The position numbers were made by a program, and so were the translations under genes. From assembly GCA_004558205.1 (NCBI GenBank), contig SFDM01000009.1, positions 1 to 64,000 on the forward strand: a stretch of 64,000 bases of DNA. Reading direction: 5' to 3'. Positions 9,372 to 17,421 of this stretch are shown piece by piece. Each line of letters starts with the position of its first letter. Positions within the stretch are counted from its first letter, which is position 1. The DNA comes from Pyramidobacter piscolens (GTDB taxonomy: Bacteria; Synergistota; Synergistia; Synergistales; Dethiosulfovibrionaceae). The notes under the pieces are model-generated. The model was given only the letters and a program-made list of their open reading frames with translations, was not told the origin of the DNA and did no database searches.

Positions 9372-10230
9372 CAGTCCTTCTTCACCCTCAGCGAAAAAAG
9401 GATTCCGCGCATGTTCTCGGCGATGCGCCGCGTCACTTCCGCCTGGTTCATGCTGTAGATGTGGATCCCGTCCACGCCCGCCGCCAGCAGGTCTACGATC
9501 TGCTCCGTGGCGTAAGCGATGCCCGCCTCCTTCAGGGCCAAGCTGTTATGGCCGTAGGCGTCCACAAAGCGCCGCACCGCCGGCGGAATGGAAGCGCCGC
9601 ACATGGACACCACTTTCTCAAGCTGCGCGCGATGATCGGCACTCGCACGCCCGCCGCCAGAGCCTTTTCCCTGAAGGCGTAGAACAGCCCGTTATCGAGA
9701 AAAAGCTGAGAGATCAGGCCGTCGACGCCGTTGTCCACCTTTTCCTTCAAATGCCGGATGTCCTCGTCAAAGCTCGCGGCTTCGGGATGTTTCTCGGGGT
9801 AACAGGCCCCAAAGACGCGGAAGTCATAATTCTTCTTGATGTAGGCCGCCAGGTCCGAGGCGTGCTTAAAATACCCTTCCCTGAAATCGGAGCCTGCGCG
9901 CCGGTCGCCGCGCAGGGCCAGGATGTTGTGAACACCCTTGCGCTTCAACTCCGCCAGAATCCGGTCGATCTCTTCCAGAGTGCTGCCGACGCAGGTCAAA
10001 TGGGCCACGGCGGTCAAAGCGTAGCGGTTCTGGATGGACGACGCGATGTCGATCGTGTTGTCGCGGCTCGAGCCGCCCGCGCCGTAGGTCACGCTGATCA
10101 AGTCCGGCGCCAGGCTTGCCAGAGCGTCCACCGTAGCGTAAATGCCGTCCAGATTTCCCACGCCCTTAGGTGGGAAAATCTCAAAGGTAAAACTCGGCTT
10201 TTTGTCCTCAAAAATATCTCTCATATCCAT
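9371..10230 (-). pseudogene. metF: 5,10-methylenetetrahydrofolate reductase, frameshifted by a short deletion
   Basis: MetF reduces methylene-THF to methyl-THF, the methyl donor of the neighbouring MetH. The N-terminal part reads normally from ATG 10230 (TFEIFPPK near the start, SVTYGAGGS, ALRGD, KVDNGVDGLISQLF) to VPIIA at about 9630. It then shifts frame. The remainder (QLEKVVSMCG, GIAYATEQI, GVDGIHIYSMN) continues in another frame to 9371. Between them the conserved GIMPVTN-type segment is absent. About 22 bases appear to be missing at 9625-9631, consistent with both the lost residues and the frame change. The FAD/folate barrel would be truncated. This could be a real loss or an assembly fault. 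GAGGAGAGAGG supports the start. Confidence 0.85.
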
Positions 10231-10247
10231 GTGCCTCTCTCCTCATC

Positions 10248-10285
10248 AAATAGAAACAGCCGCCTTGTACACGACAAGACGGCTG
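10248..10285 (-). terminator. Riboswitch-linked intrinsic terminator before metF
   Basis: On the minus strand a 12-bp stem (10257-10268 with 10274-10285, one G-U pair) is followed by a U-rich tract. It sits between the S-box aptamer and the metF start, the usual position of the expression platform of a transcription-terminating SAM-I riboswitch. Confidence 0.85.
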
Positions 10286-10307
10286 CTGAATTTGAACGCG
10301 AATCTCG

Positions 10308-10402
10308 CTCTTATCGCTGTCAGCGGGACCACCACACCCGCATAACGCGGGCAGGTTGGCGCAGGATCATCGAGCTGACTCTCTCCCCTGTCTCTGGATA
10401 AA
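10308..10402 (-). ncRNA. SAM-I (S-box) riboswitch aptamer of the metF-metH operon
   Basis: Read on the minus strand, the leader has the S-box landmarks in order: a P1 5' strand TTATCCAGAGA, a GA-rich internal loop, the core GATGATCCTGCGCCAACC (compare the consensus GATGAAACCCGGCAACC), a P3 hairpin with a CCCGC/GCGGG stem, a GGTGGTCCC stretch, and a P1 3' strand GCGATAAGAG that pairs back to the start. A sigma70-type promoter lies just upstream and a terminator just downstream. When SAM is abundant, transcription should stop before metF. Confidence 0.85.
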
Positions 10403-10424
10403 TGGCGGTATTTAATTGGATGGT

Positions 10425-10453
10425 ATCTTAGCATGAAAGAGAGCTGAGCGCAA
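10425..10453 (-). promoter_or_regulatory. Promoter of the metF-metH operon
   Basis: Minus-strand TTGCGC (10448-10453), a 17-base spacer, and TAAGAT (10425-10430). The predicted start falls about 15 bases before the riboswitch aptamer, which supports the assignment. Confidence 0.75.
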
Positions 10454-10488
10454 GCGCGAATCCAGAAGCTCAAAAATTTTACTATTCC

Positions 10489-12201
10489 CTATTCTTCTGA
10501 TAATTTTTTTACCCGCGCCCGCGCCTCCGCGAGGATTCTGTCAGATTCGGCCTTGTCAGCGGCAAACCCTGCGGCCTCTATCTCTTTCATCTGCTGCGCC
10601 GCTTCTTTCACGGCCCGCATATCCGCCAGGGCGAAGCACACGTAAGCCTCGCGGAGGTCCTGAGGCGTACCGAACCCCTCTTTAAAACAGAGCCCCAGGT
10701 TGAAGAGACCCAGAGGATCGCCATGTTCCGCAGCTACGGCGTACCACTTGTAGGCCTGACCTTCGTCCACAGGCACGCCGCTGCCGTTGCGGTAGGCCTG
10801 GCCAAGGTTGTTCTGCGCGGCGGCGTAACCCTGTTCGGCGGCTTTGCTGAACCAGTAGAAAGCCTGCTTTTCATCCTTCCGGATTCCAACGCCCTCGTTG
10901 TAGAGGCATCCCAAATTATACTGAGCTTCAGCCAAGCCCTGCTGAGCGGCCCTGCGGACCCACCGCGCCGCCTGTGAGGCGTCTTTTTTCACGCCCCAGC
11001 CGTTGAAATAGATGTGCGCGATGTTCTGAAGGGCATCTGCGCTTCCCGATTCGGCGGCCAGGCGGAACCACTTCAGCGCCTCGGCGAAGTCCTGCGCGGT
11101 TCCGCGGCCATGGAGGTATTGAAGTCCCAGAGAGTTCTGGGCGTTTCCGTCGCCTTGCTCCGCCGCGAGGCGATACCAGCGCAGAGCCTCGGCCTGGTCC
11201 TCCTCGACGCCGAGCCCACGGAAATAGGCGTCAGCCAAATTGTTCTGCGCCAGGAATAGGCCGCTCTCGGCAGCCAGTTTGTAAAGCCGGACGGCTTCCT
11301 TTTCATCCTTTTCCACGCCGTCGCCATTGGAGTACATGGCGCCCAGAGTGTTCTGCGCCAGGGAACTGCCCAGTTCAACGCCTTTTTTCAGCCAGCGCAG
11401 AGCTTCGGCGGCGTCGGCTTTCACGCCCTCCCCCATAAGGTAGAGATAACCGAGGCTGCCATATGCGTCAGGCAGTCCGGCCCAGGCAGCTTCTTTGAAC
11501 ATCTCAAGGGCTTTACGCGGGTTCTTCGGCGCTCCGCGGCCCTCGAAGTACATCAAGGCCACATTGTAGATGAAAACAGGATTATCCGGCGCCAGTTCCA
11601 GCGCCTTGAGGTAGTATTTCATCGCAGCCGTTTCGTCCCGGGCGCAGCCCTGGCCCTGTTTACAGAGGGCCGCTAGGTTGGTCAGCGCCAGGGCGTATCC
11701 CTGGTCCGCCGCCAGCTTGTAGAGGCGCAGGGCTTCGCCATAGTCCTGCAGCACTCCCAGGGCCAGTTCATACATCCTGCCGAGAAAAAATTGGGCGCGG
11801 GGCAGGCCGGCCTGGACGGCGCTGCGGCACAGCGGTAAAAGGGCACTGTAGGCCTCGGGGGCGGCCTGCGACAAACGGAGCGCCGCCGCCTGAAAGGACA
11901 GCGCCTTTTGCAGGTTCTCCGGCGACGTGTACCTCTCGAAAAGCATCCAGGCCTTCAACTGCCATGGAATCGGGTTGGAGCTATTCCCGGCGGTCATCGC
12001 CTCGGCAACTGCATCGGCGGAAGCGTCGTCGCCACGGAACCAGGCCTGGAGGGCAGTGTGAAGGGGCTGGTCTTGAACGTCCGCGGTTGAAACCGTCCGC
12101 GCGTCTTCCCGCACGTTTTCAACCGCCGCCGCCGTTCCGGCCAGGATCAACCCCGCGCCGGCCGCGAAGGCAAAAAGCCGCGCCGCTTTTTTGCATCTCA
12201 T
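10489..12201 (-). CDS. Exported Sel1-like (TPR) repeat protein
   Basis: 570 residues: a signal peptide (about 1-26, ending in GTAAAVE), an all-helical region, then a tandem array of more than ten 36-residue Sel1-like repeats from about residue 135 to 530. Each carries the A-x-x-x-L-G-x-x-Y-x-x-G pattern with an acidic E/D-x-A-E-A-x-x-W/L-Y/F-x-x-A second helix. Such solenoids are protein-protein scaffolds, often secreted or periplasmic; the specific partner is unknown. AGGAGGTC six bases before the ATG fixes the start. A sigma70-like promoter is seen upstream. The gene stands alone between the methionine operon and a parS-containing gap. Confidence 0.88.
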   Translation of the reverse strand: MRCKKAARLFAFAAGAGLILAGTAAAVENVREDARTVSTADVQDQPLHTALQAWFRGDDASADAVAEAMTAGNSSNPIPWQLKAWMLFERYTSPENLQKALSFQAAALRLSQAAPEAYSALLPLCRSAVQAGLPRAQFFLGRMYELALGVLQDYGEALRLYKLAADQGYALALTNLAALCKQGQGCARDETAAMKYYLKALELAPDNPVFIYNVALMYFEGRGAPKNPRKALEMFKEAAWAGLPDAYGSLGYLYLMGEGVKADAAEALRWLKKGVELGSSLAQNTLGAMYSNGDGVEKDEKEAVRLYKLAAESGLFLAQNNLADAYFRGLGVEEDQAEALRWYRLAAEQGDGNAQNSLGLQYLHGRGTAQDFAEALKWFRLAAESGSADALQNIAHIYFNGWGVKKDASQAARWVRRAAQQGLAEAQYNLGCLYNEGVGIRKDEKQAFYWFSKAAEQGYAAAQNNLGQAYRNGSGVPVDEGQAYKWYAVAAEHGDPLGLFNLGLCFKEGFGTPQDLREAYVCFALADMRAVKEAAQQMKEIEAAGFAADKAESDRILAEARARVKKLSEE

Positions 12202-12237
12202 GAAAAGACCTCCTGTAGGACTTATTTATGTCGTTAT

Positions 12238-12266
12238 ATTCTATCAGAAAGGCTTCGCCGCGTCAT
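12238..12266 (-). promoter_or_regulatory. Promoter of the Sel1-repeat gene
   Basis: Minus-strand ATGACG (12261-12266), a 17-base spacer, and TAGAAT (12238-12243), located 37 bases before the start codon. The -35 match is partial, so this is a plausible assignment rather than a firm one. Confidence 0.55.
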
Positions 12267-12306
12267 TGTTCATTCCCGCACCCTTGGAACTTTCCCCAGG
12301 TAAAAA

Positions 12307-12322
12307 TGTTCCACGTGGAACA
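12307..12322. promoter_or_regulatory. parS: parS-like centromere site (ParB box)
   Basis: TGTTCCACGTGGAACA is a perfect 16-bp palindrome matching the conserved bacterial parS consensus (TGTTNCACGTGNAACA). The palindrome extends to 24 bp with AAAA/TTTT flanks (12303-12326). It lies in non-coding DNA. parS sites are bound by ParB and cluster around the replication origin, so this segment may be origin-proximal. parA and parB are not in the window. Confidence 0.82.
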
Positions 12323-12329
12323 TTTTGGG

Positions 12330-12535
12330 GCAAGAGGGATAACTCTGATTTCCGACTGAACAGCTAACCCGGCGTCCGGGGCCGACCTGTTGAAAATCAG
12401 TTCCGCTTCGAACATACCGGGACCGCGTTGGCGGTCCGGCGCGTTTTGAGGCCCCGATTTTCCCCAAGCCGTTTCCTCAGAGATATTCGGCGTTGCATTG
12501 GATAAACAGTCTAAAACGCCAAAACCTCGCGCAAA
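12330..12535. other. Hairpin-rich non-coding tract beside parS
   Basis: No credible gene is seen. The tract contains several inverted repeats, including CCCGG-CGT-CCGGG near 12369-12381 and a nearly perfect stem over 12417-12439 (CCGGGACCGC against GCGGTCCGG). A short frame crosses the tract, the parS site and the argH terminator, but it has no coding character. A small RNA or a structured boundary element is possible; nothing specific is recognised. Confidence 0.4.
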
Positions 12536-12536
12536 A

Positions 12537-12582
12537 AAAGAGCCCTTTTCCGCGCCGACAGCCTGTCCGGAAAGGGGCCCTT
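12537..12582 (-). terminator. Terminator of the argG-argH operon
   Basis: Four bases after the argH stop. A G/C-rich stem with G-U pairs (GGGCCCCUUUCCG against CGGAAAAGGGCUC on the minus strand) is followed by a run of seven U. Confidence 0.88.
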
Positions 12583-12585
12583 CAT

Positions 12586-13962
12586 TCATTTGAGCAGCGA
12601 TCTGACCGCCGCGATCTGGCGCTCCACCTCGGTGAAGGCGGTGCCGCCGTAGGTGCTGCGGCGTTCCACGGCGCCGCGGGCCGTCAGTTCCGCCGGCAGG
12701 TTCACGCCGGCCAGCTCGGGCAGGTATTCCCGCTGAAGCTCCGGGCCGATCTGGTTCAGGGGAATGGCCTGTTCGACGCAGGCCGCCACCAGGCCGCCCA
12801 CACGGCGGTGGGCGTCGCGGAAGGGCAGTCCCTTGCGGACCAGCATCTCGGCGATGTCCGTGGCCAGGGCCAGCCCATCGGCAAATCCGGCGATGGCGCG
12901 GTTCTCGTCCACTTCCACGTGGCGGATCAGGTCGGGAAGCACCGACAAAATCAGTTCCACCGAGTCGATGGCGGCGAAAAGGCCGCGCTTGTCCTCCTGC
13001 AGATCGCGGTCGTAGGTCATGGGGATGCCCTTGACCGTGGCCAGAAGGTCCACTAAATGGCCGATCAGGCCGCCGGTGCGGCCGCGGGTCAGCTCAAGCA
13101 CGTCGGGGTTCTTCTTCTGGGGCATGATGCTGGAACCGGTGCAGAAGGCGTCTGGCAGCTTGAGCCAGCCGAACTCGCTGGTGAAGTAGATGATCAGGTC
13201 CTCGCTCAGGCGGCTGCAGTGGACGCCGAAGACGGAACAGAAATAGAGCACGTCCAGAAAGTGGTCGCGAGAGGCCACGCTCTCCATGCTGTTTTCCGTG
13301 GGCTTGGAAAATCCCAGCTGCTGCGCGGTCCATTGGCGGTCCAGGGGCAGCGTGGAACCGGCCAGGGCCCCCGCGCCCAGAGGGCATTCGTCCATGGATT
13401 CCATCGCGAAGTTCAGCCGCCGCAGGTCCTTCAAAAAAGCCTGAACGTGGGCCAGCCAATAATGGCCCATGCAGACGGGCTGGGCCTGCTGCAGGTGGGT
13501 ATAGCCAGGGACGACGGTCTTCTTGTGGGCTTCGGCGCGATCCAGCAGGGCCTTTATCAGGTCTTTCAGGCCCGCATCCATCTCTTTCAGCACGTCGCGC
13601 AGGTAGAGGCGCATGGTGGTGGCCACCTGGTCGTTGCGGCTGCGTCCCGTGTGGAGCTTGCCGCCCAGGGGGCCGACGATCTCGGTCAGACGGGCCTCCA
13701 CGTTCATATGCACGTCTTCCAGCTCCACTTTAGGCTGCAGAGCGCCGGACTGGAATTCGCCCACGACCTGGTCGAGGCCGGCGATCAGCCTGTCGGCCTC
13801 GTCGGAGGTGAGGACGCCGATACGGGCCAGCTGGGCCGCGTGGACTTTGCTGCCTTCCACGTCCCAGGGCAGAAGCCGCCAGTCCAGGTCAAGGGACTGG
13901 GAATAGGCCAGCACCTTGGCGTTCATGTCCTGCTGAAAGCGCCCCTTCCACATTCCCTGCAT
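12586..13962 (-). CDS. argH: Argininosuccinate lyase
   Basis: 458 residues, the normal length for ArgH of the aspartase/fumarase superfamily. It splits argininosuccinate into arginine and fumarate, the last step of arginine synthesis, in the cytoplasm. The superfamily signature GSSIMPQKKNPD is at about 276-287, where the flexible catalytic serine loop sits. HTGRSRNDQ (near residue 105) and THLQQAQP (near residue 155) mark the other two active-site segments. The gene follows argG with a 2-base gap and shares its promoter. The operon ends at a terminator just downstream. ATG 13962 is used; a second Met three codons later is possible. Confidence 0.96.
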   Translation of the reverse strand: MQGMWKGRFQQDMNAKVLAYSQSLDLDWRLLPWDVEGSKVHAAQLARIGVLTSDEADRLIAGLDQVVGEFQSGALQPKVELEDVHMNVEARLTEIVGPLGGKLHTGRSRNDQVATTMRLYLRDVLKEMDAGLKDLIKALLDRAEAHKKTVVPGYTHLQQAQPVCMGHYWLAHVQAFLKDLRRLNFAMESMDECPLGAGALAGSTLPLDRQWTAQQLGFSKPTENSMESVASRDHFLDVLYFCSVFGVHCSRLSEDLIIYFTSEFGWLKLPDAFCTGSSIMPQKKNPDVLELTRGRTGGLIGHLVDLLATVKGIPMTYDRDLQEDKRGLFAAIDSVELILSVLPDLIRHVEVDENRAIAGFADGLALATDIAEMLVRKGLPFRDAHRRVGGLVAACVEQAIPLNQIGPELQREYLPELAGVNLPAELTARGAVERRSTYGGTAFTEVERQIAAVRSLLK

Positions 13963-13964
13963 GG

Positions 13965-15200
13965 CTAGACGCCCGCCTTGATGGACTGGGAAATCTTTTC
14001 ACCGGCGTTCTTGTGGGTCTGCTTCCAAGTCTTGAGAGGAAGGCCCCAGATCTTGATGAAGCCCACGGCGGCGGTGTGGTCGAAGGTATCGCCCTCGGAA
14101 TAGGTGGCCAGGTCGTGACGGTAGATGGCCTCGTCGGACTTCATGCCCACCACCACGGCCGCGCCCTTGTAGAGGCGCATCTTCACAGCGCCGGTCACCA
14201 CTTCCTGGGTCTTGTCGATAAACGCGTCGATGGCTTCTTTGAGGGGCGAGAACCAGTAGCCCGTGTAGGTCAGCTCGGCGAACTTCACCTCAAGCTCCTT
14301 TTTCGCCGCCAGCACCATCTTGTCCATGGTCATGGTCTCCAGGCCCCTGTGCGCGGCGATCAGCGTGACCGCGGCGGGGCACTCGTAGACTTCGCGGCTC
14401 TTGAAGCCCACAAGGCGGTCTTCGATCATGTCGATGCGGCCCACGCCGTTGGCGCCGGCGATCTCGCGAAGCTTTTCGACCAGCTCCACGCCGCCCATCT
14501 TCACGCCGTCCAGGGCCACGGGAACGCCCTTTTCAAAGGCGATTTCCACGTAGGTGGGCTGGTCGGGAGCGGCCATGGGCGAAACGGTGATCGTGTAGGC
14601 GTCCTCGGGGCACTCGTTCATGGGATCCTCGATGACGCCGCACTCAATCGCGCGGCCCCAGAGGCTTTCGTCGATGCTGTAGGGCGATTTTTTGGTGGCG
14701 AGCACCTGGATGCCGTGCTCCTTCGCGTATTCCACCTCGGCCTCGCGGGTGAAGCTCCAGTCGCGCACGGGCGCTACCACTTCAAGGTCGGGGTTCAGCG
14801 CGTTGATGGCCACTTCGAAGCGTACCTGGTCCTGCCCCTTGCCCGTGCAGCCATGAGCCACGGCGACGGCGTTCTCGTCCCTGGCCACGGCCGCCAAGTG
14901 CTCGGCGATCAAAGGACGGGTGATGGAGGAACTGACAGGATAGGTGCCCTGATAGAGCGCGTTGGCCTTCAGGCAGGGCCAGATGTACTGCTCGCACAGC
15001 ACCTTCTTGAGGTCCATCACATAGGCCGCCACGGCGCCGGTCTTGAGCGCCTTCTGGCGGGTGGACTCCAGATCCACGGTCTGCCCCACGTCGGCGGTCA
15101 GCGTCACCACGTCGTAGCCGCGCTCCATAAGCCAAGGGATCGAAACAGAAGTATCCAGTCCGCCGCTGTACGCCAATACGATTTTACCTTTTTTAGCCAT
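13965..15200 (-). CDS. argG: Argininosuccinate synthase
   Basis: 411 residues. It joins citrulline and aspartate using ATP to form argininosuccinate. The N-terminal PP-loop motif AYSGGLDTS (10-18) binds ATP pyrophosphate, and the TADVGQ and HGCTGKGQDQVRFE segments are diagnostic of the family. The open frame begins 27 codons earlier with a non-AUG codon, but AAGGAGA sits just upstream of the ATG at 15200 and the family N-terminus starts there. It is the first gene of argG-argH, behind a near-consensus promoter. No earlier arginine genes are in the window, so whether citrulline comes from ornithine or from arginine-deiminase flux is not known here. Confidence 0.96.
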   Translation of the reverse strand: MAKKGKIVLAYSGGLDTSVSIPWLMERGYDVVTLTADVGQTVDLESTRQKALKTGAVAAYVMDLKKVLCEQYIWPCLKANALYQGTYPVSSSITRPLIAEHLAAVARDENAVAVAHGCTGKGQDQVRFEVAINALNPDLEVVAPVRDWSFTREAEVEYAKEHGIQVLATKKSPYSIDESLWGRAIECGVIEDPMNECPEDAYTITVSPMAAPDQPTYVEIAFEKGVPVALDGVKMGGVELVEKLREIAGANGVGRIDMIEDRLVGFKSREVYECPAAVTLIAAHRGLETMTMDKMVLAAKKELEVKFAELTYTGYWFSPLKEAIDAFIDKTQEVVTGAVKMRLYKGAAVVVGMKSDEAIYRHDLATYSEGDTFDHTAAVGFIKIWGLPLKTWKQTHKNAGEKISQSIKAGV

Positions 15201-15270
15201 CACAAATCTCTCCTTAAATTTAAGCGCGCCTCTCATGCCGGCGGCCAGTCTTAAAATTGAACTAGCGTTA

Positions 15271-15298
15271 ATTATAATCAATGAAATGAACTTGTCAA
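15271..15298 (-). promoter_or_regulatory. Consensus sigma70 promoter of argG-argH
   Basis: Minus-strand TTGACA (15293-15298) and TATAAT (15271-15276), both perfect, with a 16-base spacer. The predicted start is about 65 bases before the argG ATG. No clear ArgR box was recognised. Confidence 0.88.
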
Positions 15299-15393
15299 GT
15301 TTATTTTTACGTTTTCAGCGCCGTGACCTTTCGATCTCGAAATTACCTGTAAAATCTGAATTAATCGTCATTTTCCCGCACCCGTTGGATCGG

Positions 15394-15421
15394 TTCAAAT
15401 TTTCAATAATTATGCTATACT
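15394..15421 (+). promoter_or_regulatory. Promoter of the aminotransferase gene
   Basis: TTCAAA (15394-15399), a 16-base spacer, and TATACT (15416-15421) preceded by TG in the extended -10 position. A second -10-like TATAAT is at 15514-15519, with no good -35. Confidence 0.6.
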
Positions 15422-15427
15422 TGCTTT

Positions 15428-15633
15428 AACGCGCGCTGGGGAACTCCTAAGCTCTTTTAAAGGCGGTGAGTCCAGGAGCCCATCTTCCTGTGGCGCGGCG
15501 ACGGAAAAACCTGTATAATAACCAATTACAAATTGGAGCGCAATTCCCGTATTGGACCTCTATGGGGGAAGACGAAATATGTTCGTTGTCAATCTCGAAT
15601 CTGAGCTTACACATTTCAGGAGGCGATTTTACT
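15428..15633 (+). other. About 200-base leader of the aminotransferase mRNA
   Basis: The stretch between the proposed promoter and the ATG holds short inverted repeats (CAGGAG/CTTCCTG near 15473-15490; CCAATT/AATTGG at 15522-15536). No terminator and no riboswitch class was recognised. An in-frame ATG at 15562 lacks a ribosome binding site. Confidence 0.4.
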
Positions 15634-16866
15634 ATGAGCAATGCATGGAACAGCAATTTCAGCTTTAAGGCAACAAATGTCAGGCCCTCGCCGGTCAGAG
15701 AGCTCCTGGCGGTCATCAAACAGCCCGGCATGATTTCCTTCGCCGGCGGCATGCCCGCTCCCGAGGTCTTCCCCGTGGATAAGTTCTTCGAGGGCGCCCA
15801 CCTTCTCAAGGACGACGGCCCCGAGCTCCTTCAGTACGGCACCACCGAAGGCAACGTCAAGCTCCGTGAGTTTCTGACCGAGTTCATGGCCCCGCGCCTT
15901 GGCCGCAAGGTGGAGCTCAACGAGATCCTTCTCACCACCGGTTCCCAGCAGGCTCTGGACCTCTTTGCCTGGGCCATGCTCGACCCCGGCGACGTGGTCA
16001 TCACCGAGGACCCTTCCTATATGGCCGCCATCAGCGTGTTCCTGAACCACGGCGGCGAATGCCGCGGCATCGCCTGCGACGGCGAGGGTATGCTGGTGGA
16101 CGACCTGCCCGCGCTGATCGAGAGCATCCAGAAGGAAGGCAAGAAGGTCAAGTTCATCTACACCATCGTCAACTTCCAAAATCCCGGCGGCATGACCATG
16201 ACCGTGGAACGCCGCAAGAAACTGGCTGCCATCTCCGAAAAGTATGGCGTACCGATCTTCGAGGACGACCCCTACGGCTACGTCCGCTATGAGGGCGAAC
16301 ACCTTCCCTCTATCTTCTCCTTCGACAAGGCGGGCAACACGCTCTACGCCGGCTCCTTCTCCAAGATCCTGGCCCCCGGCACCCGCACGGGCTGGGTCAT
16401 CGGCGATCCCGCCATCATCCGCAAGATGGCCGTCTTCAAACAGTCCACCGACCTCTGCTCCAGCTCCGTCGACCAGGCTCTGATCGCCGAGTACTGCTGC
16501 AAGGGCTATTTGGAAAAACATATCCCCGTCATCGCCGCCAACTACGCCAAACGCCGCGACTTCATGGAAGAGAGCATGAAACGCCATCTGGCGCCTCTGG
16601 GTGTGACCTGGGTCAAGCCTCAGGGCGGATTCTTCTACTGGATCGACGTGCCCGGCGTCCACTGCGAAGAGCTGATGAAGCTCTGCGGCAAAAAGAAGGT
16701 CGCTTTCGTGGTCGGCACGGCCTTCGCCGTCGAGCCGGGCACCTGCATCAACAACGCCCGCCTCAACTTCACCTACTGCAAGCCCGACGTGATCGAAGAG
16801 GGCATCAAGCGCGTGGCCGAAGCCATCGTGGAAATCCGCGCCAGCGCGGAGCCCATCAAGGCGTAG
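15634..16866 (+). CDS. PLP-dependent aminotransferase, class I/II (2-aminoadipate/aromatic type)
   Basis: 410 residues of fold-type I aminotransferase, closest in style to LysN/2-aminoadipate or MocR-like branch enzymes. Visible motifs are FAGGMPAPE (near 36-44), TTGSQQALDL (101-110), QNPGG (182-186), DDPYG (211-215, PLP-nitrogen aspartate) and SFSK (241-244), whose Lys244 forms the Schiff base with PLP. A C-terminal arginine motif (NNARLNFTY) would bind the substrate carboxylate. The frame is open 56 codons further upstream, but TTTCAGGAGG places the start at 15634. It is a single gene with its own promoter and terminator. The exact amino-acid substrate is not certain; a role in amino-acid fermentation is likely. 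Confidence 0.85.
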   Translation: MSNAWNSNFSFKATNVRPSPVRELLAVIKQPGMISFAGGMPAPEVFPVDKFFEGAHLLKDDGPELLQYGTTEGNVKLREFLTEFMAPRLGRKVELNEILLTTGSQQALDLFAWAMLDPGDVVITEDPSYMAAISVFLNHGGECRGIACDGEGMLVDDLPALIESIQKEGKKVKFIYTIVNFQNPGGMTMTVERRKKLAAISEKYGVPIFEDDPYGYVRYEGEHLPSIFSFDKAGNTLYAGSFSKILAPGTRTGWVIGDPAIIRKMAVFKQSTDLCSSSVDQALIAEYCCKGYLEKHIPVIAANYAKRRDFMEESMKRHLAPLGVTWVKPQGGFFYWIDVPGVHCEELMKLCGKKKVAFVVGTAFAVEPGTCINNARLNFTYCKPDVIEEGIKRVAEAIVEIRASAEPIKA

Positions 16867-16883
16867 CAGTTCAAAAAAACGAG

Positions 16884-16909
16884 GGAGGGGCGAGCGCCTC
16901 TCCTTTTTT
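16884..16909 (+). terminator. Terminator of the aminotransferase gene
   Basis: A nine-bp stem (16884-16892 with 16895-16903, one G-U pair) followed directly by six T. Confidence 0.8.
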
Positions 16910-16971
16910 GCTATCCACGCGCTTCGATCTCTATCATGATAGGGCATTTTATCCGAAAAGGAGCCTTTGTC

Positions 16972-17419
16972 ATGAAGCGCGCTTTTGAGCGCGGCGCTCT
17001 GCCTGGCGGCGCTGTCCCCGGCATGGGCCTTTCAGTACGTCAACGGACGTTTCGGCTACTCCGTGGAGATCCCCGACGGATTTTCGGCGCTGCCGGCGCC
17101 CGAAAACGGCGACGGAAACGCCTTCGCTTCCAAACCCCTGGGCGGGACCATCAGCGTCTGGGGATCCCACAACGCGCTGGACTCCACGCTTGAAGAGGAC
17201 ATGAAACAGGAAATGGAGGGCAAAAAGATCGCCTACAGGAGGGCGAAGGACCACTGGTACGTGCTGTCCTGGCTGGACGAGCAGGGCCATATCGCCTATA
17301 AGAAGAAGATCCTGAAAGACGGGATCTTTTACGGCATCCTGTTCGTCTACCCTCAAAAATCAAAAAAGCCCTATGACAGCGTCATCAAGACCGTCGTCGA
17401 TTCGTTCCATATCGACTGA
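16972..17419 (+). pseudogene. Small exported protein with frameshifted signal peptide
   Basis: A protein of about 145 residues with no recognised family. The mature part begins FQYVNGRFGY and looks intact to 17419. The best start, ATG 16972 behind AAAAGGAGCC, is one base out of frame with it. If the T4 run at 16983-16986 were T3, the N-terminus would read MKRALSAALCLAALSPAWA, a textbook signal peptide. Starting instead at TTG 16985 gives no basic residues and leaves the ribosome binding site about 20 bases away. It is either a one-base sequence error, a broken gene or a slippage-controlled one. The compact alpha/beta-looking body is probably periplasmic. Confidence 0.6.
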
Positions 17420-17421
17420 CA

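Noticed and set aside
12263..12589. Minus-strand frame of 108 codons through the parS gap
   Set aside because: It runs through the parS palindrome, GC hairpins and the argH terminator and shows no protein-like pattern.
15466..15633. 56-codon N-terminal extension of the aminotransferase
   Set aside because: It lacks a ribosome binding site, reads through promoter-like and repeat sequence, and precedes the strong AGGAGG at the family N-terminus.
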